Source: Branchinecta lynchi (Eukaryota; Arthropoda; Branchiopoda; Anostraca; Branchinectidae). From it: a DNA stretch of 64,000 bases. A program made the translations under genes and the position numbers. This document shows, piece after piece, positions 56,770 to 64,000 of this stretch (positions are counted from its first letter, which is position 1; each line of letters starts with the position of its first letter). The stretch lies in the NCBI GenBank assembly GCA_023053575.1, contig JAKZAP010000013.1, forward strand, positions 20,580,716-20,644,715, given 5' to 3'. The notes below the pieces were generated by a model that did no database searches, had not been told where the DNA came from, and saw only the letters and a program-made list of their open reading frames with translations.

Positions 56770-57537
56770 GCAACGACTTTCGACGACTCGTCTTACCACA
56801 AGAAAGAAGTGCCAACGAAGCACAACCAGCTCTGCGACCATAATTCCATCTGGTCTGTGATGAGGCGAAACTCTATCGACTTTCCATCTGGTGGATCGAC
56901 TACCCAATTTACGCCACCTACATTCCGGGTAGTGAAAAGAGATACTAGACCGGCAGTTATGATCCTCTTTGACACCGGAAGAGGTCCTTCGACGAACCCG
57001 TACGCCGATATTGCTGAGATTAAGACCCACTTAACAGCAATAGTTCCCGATTTTGTTGGAAGACATGTCGGACTTGTGACATACTCTGGAGCACTAATCT
57101 CCACCAATGCAACGATAAAGCGACCGTTGCAGATGCTCGAGACAGCAGATGAACTTATAACTATTATTGAGGCCGTGCAACAGACATTTGAAACAGCTTC
57201 AACAATGGCCTATCCTTTGGATATGGCTATCCGTGAACTCGCTTCCTATGGCTCGCCAGCCGGAGGTATAGTCTATGTTGTCGGTTACGGTGGAAGTGGC
57301 GACCACCCCACCCGGTACCGTGAGTCTGCTGTTGTATCCCTAGCAGCCGAGAAGAAGGTCAAGCTGATCTGCCAGGAATCACTGCTAGTGAATCTGAATG
57401 GAAATTTGGGCCGAATGTCCGACCTGACGGGTGGAAAACGCTTCACAATATCACAAAACCTTACCAGTTCGGCTCTAACTGATAACTACAACACAGTGAA
57501 AGAGGAATTCAATTCAGTCATTCAAATCACGAAAACG
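56770..57537 (+). CDS. CLCA-family protein, exon with von Willebrand A domain
   Basis: 256 codons between acceptor CATTTTACAG (56,769) and donor GTAAGG (57,538), phase 0 on both sides. It opens with TFDDSSYHKKEVPTKHNQLC and SIWSVM, the CLCA link (HN.EAPN.QN..C, then WDVI in other members). From about exon residue 60 a vWA domain runs: RPAVMILFDTGRGPS, VGLVTYSGAL, AYPLDMAIRELASYG, GIVYVVGYGGSG and GNLGRMSDLTGGKRF. The metal-binding MIDAS motif, usually DxSxS, is DTGRG here, so metal binding at this site is probably lost. The fold-defining hydrophobic strands are kept. Confidence 0.92.
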
Positions 57538-58516
57538 GTAAGGACGGTCTAAAAATTGGTTTTAACACTGATTCTTAAAGCACACCACTTACTATGCACT
57601 TTTACGTTCCAGTAACCAAAACCATTTGAATACTGTAAAGCTAGGCGATGCTTTTAATAAATTATCCAGGCCTGGCTGTCTGAAGCCTTTTCCGAGGCTC
57701 ACTGAGTTGTAGCAAAATCAGAAAACCGGTTTTAAGCTTCAATAGCATGACAAGCGAAGACTCTCGGGAGCATAATGCGCATGGAAACTAGTGCGCCTAT
57801 TACAGGTCATGCTCGTGGCAGGCCCTCGTAAACAACAATGAAAAAGTCATGGCAGGTAAGAGGTTGATGACGTAGACTACTGAAAGAACTACGTAGAACT
57901 ACTGAACTTCAAGCCCAGATCTTACTCGAGATTATCTTCTACGATGTAACGAATGAGAAATATCGTTTTTCGCAAATACGAAAATTTTCACCAAGAAATT
58001 AGCGACTTACTTCCCTGTCGGCCCTTGTCGACTCTGTCCAAACTTCCCACTCTTTGAAACGAAGGTTTTACACTGACATGAAAACATCAGATGGACACAG
58101 AGCCCTTCCAGAGGGCCAGTCTTTTTTGGAAGAGGGGAAATCAGGAGCGAAATCAGGAAATCAGGGGAAATCAGGAGCGAAGACGCTTTTTATAGTTACG
58201 CTTGATCAGCTTTATTTTTCACTTTGTTTAACTCAGGATCGAGCTAAAACTGAGCGCGTACCGGTTAAAACTGGGAAAAGCTATGCAAATAAATCCCAAA
58301 CTCAAGACAGACCGGTTCACCTACAAAGTTTTCCCAATTGGTGGACCTTGACGCTTTCGGTGAAGCTTGAGGTTCCTGACTTGCAAAACTCGGCTCTACA
58401 AAAACTGTAAATACAAAACAAAACTTTAGCGACGATTTGGGATTTGTAAAGTTCATAATTCCATAGGGGAGCTAGGCATAGTATATACGACAGAACAAGA
58501 CGAGGGTTCATTAAGG
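57538..58516 (+). other. CLCA intron, unassigned
   Basis: No gene is seen; 57,690-57,790 resembles 47,510-47,600 (old dispersed repeat). The direct repeat GGGGAAATCAGGAGCGAAATC lies at 58,133-58,180. Confidence 0.4.
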
Positions 58517-58663
58517 CAGTGGTTCCCAACCGATGGTACACGTACCCAAAGGGGTACGCGAAACCTTTGCAGGGCGTCCGTGAAGGTACCAAAATCGGTT
58601 TAGCCTGTAGCTTCAGAATCTTATCCCGCTGGTTTTTGATTGCCGAAAGTCTAATATTACCAG

Positions 58664-58874
58664 CAGAGGCATCACTTACCAAAAAATTTTTTTTTTTTGC
58701 AGGATATTTTTACCGACTGCTGCTGGTCATTTTTACCGACTGTTTTTCGAAAAAAAATAAACTGTTTTTACGAAAGATCGCGGCGCTTCGCACAGACTCG
58801 TTTCTTTTTTTTTTACCAACTGGCCGAACACTTTGGGGGAAGGAGGGGGGGGGGGGGGCAACCCTAGCCTACTG
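58664..58874 (+). mobile_element. Family C hAT-like MITE, copy 4
   Basis: It starts CAGAGGCATCACTTACC, then repeated TTTACCGACTG, and ends after a poly-G run near CCTACTG. The right end and duplication are uncertain. It is nested in the hAT relic. Confidence 0.55.
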
Positions 58875-58984
58875 CCGTAAAAGCTATTCTCGTGTCAAAC
58901 AATATTGTTTCAAGAAGAATCGAAGTTATTGTCCTTGACAGACAGATTTTGTCGTTCAGGTCGCGAATTTATATAGCCAACGAA

Positions 58985-59150
58985 AATATTTGCGATACAG
59001 TTTGATGAAAGCAAAGATGGGTCACAGGAAGCACTGATTTGTCCGTTATCGAGATTTTCCTGACGTAAGAGAAAATATTCTGTTTGGCAAAAACCTCCTG
59101 TCGAGGACAGCTCGAGAAGAACTTTTCCCGTGACTGGTATTTATTAGTTT
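58985..59150 (+). pseudogene. hAT transposase remnant, catalytic-domain part
   Basis: One frame reads FAIQFDESKDGSQEALICPL; after a shift, FVRYRDFPDVRENILFGKNL. In ZBED-type hAT transposases the corresponding stretch is (I)Q(L)DES(T)D followed by (V)RY and (L)F(C)K.L. The first Asp of the DDE triad is in this DES motif. Confidence 0.75.
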
Positions 59151-59202
59151 GTAGTAATGAGGTAAAGCTTATAACTGGATCCAAATTCCATTTGGTGCTA
59201 TC

Positions 59203-59353
59203 GTGATCAGGTCACGAATTAAGCTAAAGTCCATCCATCCATTTTGTGCAACCGGTAGAAACAGGCTGACTATAACAAATATTGCCGTTAATGACATCGA
59301 ATCAAGGTTTGAAGAAATTTTTGCTACAAAGCAGCCTCAAAAGTGTTTTATTC
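59203..59353 (+). pseudogene. hAT transposase remnant, C-terminus
   Basis: The frame reads TGRNRLTITNIAVNDIESRF and then EEIFATKQPQK. This is the end of the hAT dimerisation domain, with RNRL, then I.(P/S)RFE and KQ.Q. The part between the two remnants is deleted. Confidence 0.75.
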
Positions 59354-59876
59354 ATTTGGTTTTCAGTTTTGTATTTTCCTACCCATGTATGCCCCATTAT
59401 TTATGACAATAAACAATGTGTTTTTCAAGTTCTGGAAAAGGGGGTACGCAGCCTTTTAAATAAATAAATGATGATTTAATCCATAATATCTTTAAATACA
59501 TAAAAATAGCTTGGGATATGTCAATACAAATACAGACACTTCAATCAATATCAATCAACTCGACAGGTCAATATTAATTATCTGATAACAATAAATAAAC
59601 TACATTAATAAAATAAACAAAAGTCAGGTCAAAATTACATACCGTATCTCGCATAAAATTTCTAAATAAAACAATCAAGTGCGTAAATAAACTACATCAA
59701 TAAATAAAAACAAGTCAAAATTGCATACCGCAGCTAAGAACTGTTAAACTGTTTGATAAAGTATGGTACAAAAGACGCTTAGGTAACGCTTTGGAACCTT
59801 GATTAGGGGTAGGTGGTACGGAAAAGGTTGGGAACCCCTGGATAAAGGTACCTGAAACTTCATTTTTTCTTTCTAG

Positions 59877-60116
59877 GTTCTGTCAACGAGTTCGACTGCA
59901 AGTGCTACCTCACTTTCGACTATAAAATTTAAAGTTTCAGAGAGCGGAAGCGGAAAGCTTCAAGTCATGGCTACAAGCCCAAGGAGTGGACCAAATTTAA
60001 GTACGTGTACCGTTAAGCTGACATCGCCAACATCAGAGCAAACTACTGGAGCGCTAACAACAAACTGGAATGGTGGAGCGACTGCCAGCAATCGTCTTAT
60101 AACCGTTGAAACCACT
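59877..60116 (+). CDS. CLCA-family protein, exon after the vWA domain
   Basis: 80 codons between acceptor TTCTTTCTAG (59,876) and donor GTAAGTG (60,117), phase 0 on both sides. It reads TIKFKVSESGSGKLQVMATS, TVKLTSPTSEQTTGALTTN and ASNRLITVETT. A beta-rich, Ser/Thr-rich segment is what follows the vWA domain in CLCA proteins. It joins in frame with ITKT before it and IKPGEW after it. Confidence 0.85.
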
Positions 60117-60806
60117 GTAAGTGATTTCCTATGCTGTCCTTACCAATATCGTAAACATCGCTTATAATTCGGAGACTTGTTAGTAGTCTGTTAGGTGAAA
60201 GACACAAATGTTTGTGGGGCGGGATTTGGACCCATGATTTCCGGTTTCCCTGACCGACCAGACACCAACACGCCAACCGAGGGAATATGAACTTAGTTTG
60301 CAAACGACGACGGTCGATCCGGACAGACTAGACGGATTGCATTATATACTCAAAAGAAAGGACCTTCGACGCATGCGCATGCTTCAGATATCTGAGATTT
60401 CTTCTCTAACTACCAAAGCGCACGCGAAGCCGCTACCTGATCCGCCGTTTGTTAATTTCCGACCCATTGTCGACGCTTGAAGCCCTCTCCTCTAATTTGT
60501 GTTCTCCGAGCGGAAGCTTACCTGTCCACGATCCCGTCAATGGTATTCTAAATTAGTGAACCTTTCTGGAAAATATTTTTTGAGTCTTTTGCGATTATTT
60601 TTTATTTATTTATCCTTTTTCTACTGCACTTGCGCCCTTGGGCAGTGCGTCATAAATCCCTCATTCATTCATTCACAGACCGTCAACTTCTCCATATCAC
60701 GGGATTCGGCACTTTTCTCGAAAAGGCAAAAATTTCACAAGGTGTTTGTTGACGGTGGCAAGAAAACAACAATTTCTTATTTAATTTAAACCCCTATGTC
60801 CTACAG
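60117..60806 (+). other. CLCA intron with a LINE-type tail
   Basis: CTACTGCACTTGCGCCCTTG, then GTCATAAATCCCTC and (ATTC)n at 60,661-60,676, looks like the 3' end of a short non-LTR element. A decoy acceptor follows directly at 60,678. Confidence 0.45.
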
Positions 60807-61098
60807 ATCAAACCTGGAGAATGGACCCTGGAAACGAGCTGTACTACCACTTCCTCGGTGCCTTTCTGGATCGACGTCTTTGGACCAAAAGAAGACATTA
60901 GCATATCTACTCTAGCGTGGACTTCATCACATCCATCCAATACCGTAAGCGGAAGTCTACGGTTGTATGCGAAGGTCAGCAAAGGTCCAAACTGGGTTGC
61001 TGGAGCCAGGGTCTTAGCTTACCTCCGTCCTCTGGTCGATTTTCCCATCACATCAGCCAACTTGGTGACCGTGGAATTGACTGACGATGGCTATGGAG
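60807..61098 (+). CDS. CLCA-family protein, last exon in the window
   Basis: 97 codons plus one base between acceptor TGTCCTACAG (60,806) and donor GTAAGTG (61,099), phase 1. It reads IKPGEWTLETSCTTTSSVPF, WIDVFGPKEDISISTL, VSGSLRLYAKVSKGPNWVAG and ANLVTVELTDDGYGG. The pattern PG.W then ending V.L.DDG.G is the CLCA beta-domain before the KNDGIYS-type segment. At least one more exon is required, yet family A and then rDNA follow, so the 3' end is missing from this window. Confidence 0.88.
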
Positions 61099-61306
61099 GT
61101 AAGTGTAGCTTCAGCATTTAGTGAACTCAAACAGAAGTAAGTAAAAACTGAAGTAAAACCCTTTGCTGTAGCCAGACGATCGATCCAATATAGACCCCCA
61201 TCCCCCAAAAAGCAAGACTGCTTAAAGTTTACTTGAAAAGCCAACAATATTTATATCTTTCATTGGAATAGGCTGAATTATATTGACTCGTCTAAGGTTT
61301 TTTTTT
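61099..61306 (+). other. CLCA intron start
   Basis: Nothing is recognised. Confidence 0.5.
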
Positions 61307-61863
61307 TATGGCACTTGCACTTCAGCCAAGTGCCATATAGCGAACGCAATTTCTGTGCGTCGGTCGGGGTTTTGCTAGTTCGGGCACTTCCACATAAGCT
61401 AGGATGATGAAACTTGGCAGGCATATCAAGGGCCGGCATCTTGAGGTATTTATAGCTTTTGAACGGGTGATCAGATCTTAATGAAACTTGATATTTGGGA
61501 AGACCTCGTGTCTCAGACGACTCACATCAAATTTGAACCGGATCCGGTGACTTTGGCGGGATCTGGAGGGGGAATCGGAAATCTTGGAAAACGCTTAGAG
61601 TGGAGGGATCGGGATGAAACTTGGTGGGACGAACAAGCATAAGTCCTAGATACATCGTTGACATAACCGGACCGGATTCGGGCACTGTGGGAGGGGTTGG
61701 GGGGGGATTCTGGTGATTCAGCAAGATCAGTATTTCCCGATGTACTAGGATAATGGGACTCGGCAGGAATGTCAGGGATCCGAATAAACCGACTTGAAAA
61801 TAGTCGTTTGAAGGATCCGAAGATCGTGGGGGAGTGGAGGGATGGGGAAAACAGAATCTAGTG
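61307..61863 (-). mobile_element. Family A element, copy 6 (reverse, truncated)
   Basis: The 3' hairpin at 61,307-61,337 has perfect 11-bp arms TATGGCACTTG and CAAGTGCCATA. Then come GTGCGTCGGTCGG, GATGAAACTTGGCAGGC and one to two units with GGGATCGGGATGAAACTTG. It is cut at about 61,863 by the Penelope-like fragment. Confidence 0.8.
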
Positions 61864-61918
61864 ACATTTATTCAAACAATGTTTAATACGGATACGTCAG
61901 CTATGATTTTTTATCGCG
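61864..61918 (-). mobile_element. Penelope-like terminal fragment at the rDNA junction
   Basis: TTTATTCAAACAATGTTTAA, TACGGATACGTCAGCTATG and ATTTTTTATC match the inverted arm of the other copies. Homology ends at about 61,914, directly followed by ITS1-like sequence. Confidence 0.75.
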
Positions 61919-62201
61919 CTATACGATTGGAACCGGCTGCAAAGAGCGTTGGTGATTTTGCGAATCTCCCGTGTCGACGGACGGAGTTGAGTGGCCCCCT
62001 TGTTGCGTGCCGAGGACGAAGGCCCGCCGAGATCGACTCGCAATTGAACCAGCAATCACCGCAGTATCCGCCGCAGTCCTTTGGATTGGAGGAGAGATTA
62101 ATTTCTCTGCTCGGAGTTTGTTGTTTTGCGAGAAACACTCGTTTTATTGTTGAACCGTTGCTTGTGGACTCTTCTTATTCGGGTGAAAATCCGATGAGAA
62201 A
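61919..62201 (+). other. ITS1 (partial)
   Basis: This is the sequence immediately 5' of the 5.8S gene. It is assigned by position only. No 18S sequence is present, so the rDNA unit is cut inside ITS1. Confidence 0.65.
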
Positions 62202-62367
62202 ACCTAGAAATGACCCTGGGGGATGGATCACTCGGCTCGTATCACGAAGACGAACGCAGCTAGACGCGTGATTCCATGCGAACTGCAGGACACATGGAAC
62301 GTCTATCCTTCGAACGCACATGGCAGTCCAGCCTCTGGCTTGGACTACACCTGGCTGAGGGTCGGTT
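62202..62367 (+). rRNA. 5.8S rRNA (divergent)
   Basis: Recognised from GGATCACTCGGCTCGT, AACGCAGCTAGACGCG, CTGCAGGACACATGGAACG, CTTCGAACGCACATGG and CTGAGGGTCGG. Ends are approximate. The normally near-invariant segment reading GATGAAGAACGCAGC in most eukaryotes is CGAAGACGAACGCAGC here. The stretch usually CATCGACA is CGTCTATCC, which still pairs with AGACG. That could be a real lineage-specific form or a relic. Confidence 0.9.
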
Positions 62368-62892
62368 TATTATATACATACGGCTGGGAGTTGGTACGCG
62401 GTGGGGTGAAACCTAACGCTAAGACTCCCTGGGTTCGTAATCTGGGAGGATTCCCGATGGCCTCGCTGCCGTTCAGGGCAACCTTCTTAAATGTATGGCA
62501 ATGTCCGACGAGATCCGGCACCTGTTCGCAGGCTAGCTGGGGAACGTCGTTCGTGAGGTTTGCCGCTGGGGCGTACGCCTGGTCACTGCAGAGTAGCGCA
62601 CGTGGCGCGAAAATACGCGGTAGCCGGGATGTGCTTTGAATAATTCATTTCGTTATCAATAAGAGGAAGGGAAGGTGAATGATCAGGAGACGAGGGCAAG
62701 TCTTGAACATGGCACTAGAGAGTGAGACGGAAGGAATGGGCACATAAACGTACGGTACCGGACGCGGCGAGTCTTGTGGACGATGGTCCCGATACGCTGG
62801 AACTGTCTATTCACGGGTTACGTCGATGCTCGATGGAACTTATCGTTGCCGGCGAGTGTTCTCAGTCGTGAGACCTCAACCAAACCTATTCT
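62368..62892 (+). other. ITS2
   Basis: Spacer between 5.8S and 28S, about 525 bp. It contains no gene. Confidence 0.8.
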
Positions 62893-64000
62893 CTGACCTC
62901 AGCTCAGGTGAGGCGACCCGCTTGACTTAAGCATATTAGTCAGCGGAGGAAAAGAAACTAACAAGGATTCCCCTAGTAGCGGCGAGCGAAGAGGGAAGAG
63001 CCCAGCACCAAGGGCCGGTCGTAGCCTCACGGCCGCAGCTCGGCCGATGCGGTGCTTAGGAGCTCCTTGAACCCTCGTTCACCAAGTCTAAAGTCCTCAT
63101 GAATGTGGCTCGATTGCCCAAAGCGGGTGTCAGGCCCTTAGGACTGGTGTTCGAAGGCCCATGGGAGTCTCCTTAGAGTCGGGTTGCTTGAGCGTGCAGC
63201 CCTAAGCAGGTGGTAAACTCCATCTATGGCTAAATATGGATACGAGACCGATAGTGGACAAGTACCGCGAGGGAAAGTTGAAAAGAACTTTGAAGAGAGA
63301 GTTCAATAGTGCGTGAAATCCTCCAGGGGGTTAGACGGATGGACCTTCGAAGCTCGAGCCGTTTCGGGATCAGCGTTCGTGCAATGTCTGTCTCGGTAGC
63401 GCGGTTGCGGCTTGCCGTGGATCGCGTGGCTTGGGCGGTGCCTCTGTGCGGGCGTGTACTCCCGGGCGGATTCGTATCCTGCACGTGACTGGGGCGGCGT
63501 CAGACGGAACTTGTTTCGAGGGGCTTCGGCTCCGAGGGCTCGTCTCCCGGCGCTGGCTCGGTTCGTTTCTAGAGTCCACGGGGCAATCGTGGCGAGTCGC
63601 AAGACTGTCGGCCACGGGGCCCATGCCCGCGGACGCGCAGGAAGTAGGCGGGACCCATCCGACCCGTCTTGAAACACGGACCAAGGAGTCTAACATGTGC
63701 GCGAGTCGTAGGTTGATAAAGACCGAAGGCGAAATGAAAGTGAAGGCACTGCTTGCGGTGCTGAGGGGAGATCCCGTTTCACCTCGGTGGCTCGGGCGCA
63801 TCCCCGGGGCGTCGCGATCCCGTTGCGGATGCGACGCACCAAGAGCGTACACGTTGGGACCCGAAAGATGGTGACCTATGCCTGGCCAGGTCGAAGTCAG
63901 GGGAAACCCTGATGGAGGACCGCAGCGATTCTGACGTGCAAATCGATCGTCGGAGCTTGGTATAGGGGCGAAAGACTAATCGAACCGTCTAGAAGCTGGT
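62893..64000 (+). rRNA. 28S rRNA, 5' part (runs off the window)
   Basis: It starts TGACCTCAGCTCAGGTGAGG and has the conserved core blocks AGCGGAGGAAAAGAAACTAA, GGATTCCCCTAGTAGCGG, AAGTTGAAAAGAACTTTG, GCGTACACGTTGGGACCCG, TTCTGACGTGCAAATCGATC and GGGGCGAAAGACTAATCGA. A few core positions differ from the usual form: CGCTTGACTTAAGC for CGCTGAAYTTAAGC, and CAGCGGAGG for AAGCGGAGG. The 28S and its spacers contain accidental open frames that are not genes. Confidence 0.95.

Larger units (their letters stand above)
58517..59840 (+). mobile_element. hAT (ZBED-type) transposon relic
   Basis: It starts CAGTGGTTCCCAACC and ends GGTTGGGAACCCCTG, a 15-bp hAT-type TIR with one mismatch. Flanks CATTAAGG (58,509-58,516) and GATAAAGG (59,841-59,848) match at 6 of 8, as expected for an old 8-bp duplication. 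It holds transposase remnants and a nested family C element. It sits in a CLCA intron, just upstream of the exon at 59,877. Confidence 0.85.

Noticed and set aside
60678..60789. Exon candidate TVNFSISRDSALFSKRQKF in the CLCA gene
   Set aside because: The AG follows a (ATTC)n LINE-type tail, the frame runs to a stop without a donor, and the exons at 59,877 and 60,807 already join in phase 0.
61834..63874. Open frames of up to 160 codons across ITS and 28S
   Set aside because: They lie in rRNA genes and spacers; GC-rich rDNA gives chance frames. The peptide PWRISRTIE, seen both here and at 35.35 kb, is simply 28S sequence.

Overview
This is nuclear DNA of a metazoan, most likely a marine invertebrate. 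The evidence is spliced genes with GT-AG introns of 0.5 to about 20 kb, a CLCA-family gene, a RAD17 checkpoint gene, metazoan-type 5.8S/28S rDNA, and dense LINE, hAT, Harbinger-like, Penelope-like and Helentron-like repeats. I cannot name the phylum. There are no bacterial operons, CRISPR arrays or tRNA genes that I can see.

Layout. 1-2300 (-): the open reverse-transcriptase frame of a 5'-truncated LINE, running off the window. 2.3-5.5 kb: a diverged tandem array, a hAT-like terminus and unassigned DNA. 5.5-11.5 kb: two copies of a repeat family (family A) around two exons of RAD17 (-). 11.9-15.6 kb: a decayed TIR transposon with two MITEs inside it. 15.9-17.1 kb: a LINE relic (+). 17.5-21.2 kb: three nested insertions, with a TIR element carrying a gene fragment, inside a LINE, inside family A. 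21.6-26.9 kb: MITEs, hierarchical tandem arrays and a family B element.

27.2-61.1 kb (+) is a CLCA-type gene. I place seven exons: a secretion signal, part of the N-CLCA domain with HEWAH, a von Willebrand A domain with a degenerate MIDAS, and downstream beta-rich exons. At least one exon between 31.07 and 51.51 kb is not found, and the 3' end is not in the window. Its introns hold most of the repeats: LINE 3' ends, hAT and Harbinger-like MITEs, TTAA-flanked MITEs, families A and B, and Penelope-like fragments.

61.3-64.0 kb: a truncated family A copy, then a Penelope-like fragment, then directly ITS1-5.8S-ITS2-28S rDNA to the window end. The junction is either a real rearrangement or an assembly join.

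Only RAD17, CLCA and the rDNA are convincing host genes. The rest is a record of repeated insertion, and several target-site duplications and nesting orders can be read directly. The most notable signals are: (i) two unrelated repeat families with the same plan (internal tandem units, a microsatellite, a terminal hairpin); (ii) a Penelope-like unit joined to rDNA at two separate places; and (iii) three Harbinger-like MITEs with a shared terminal core and perfect 3-bp target duplications.
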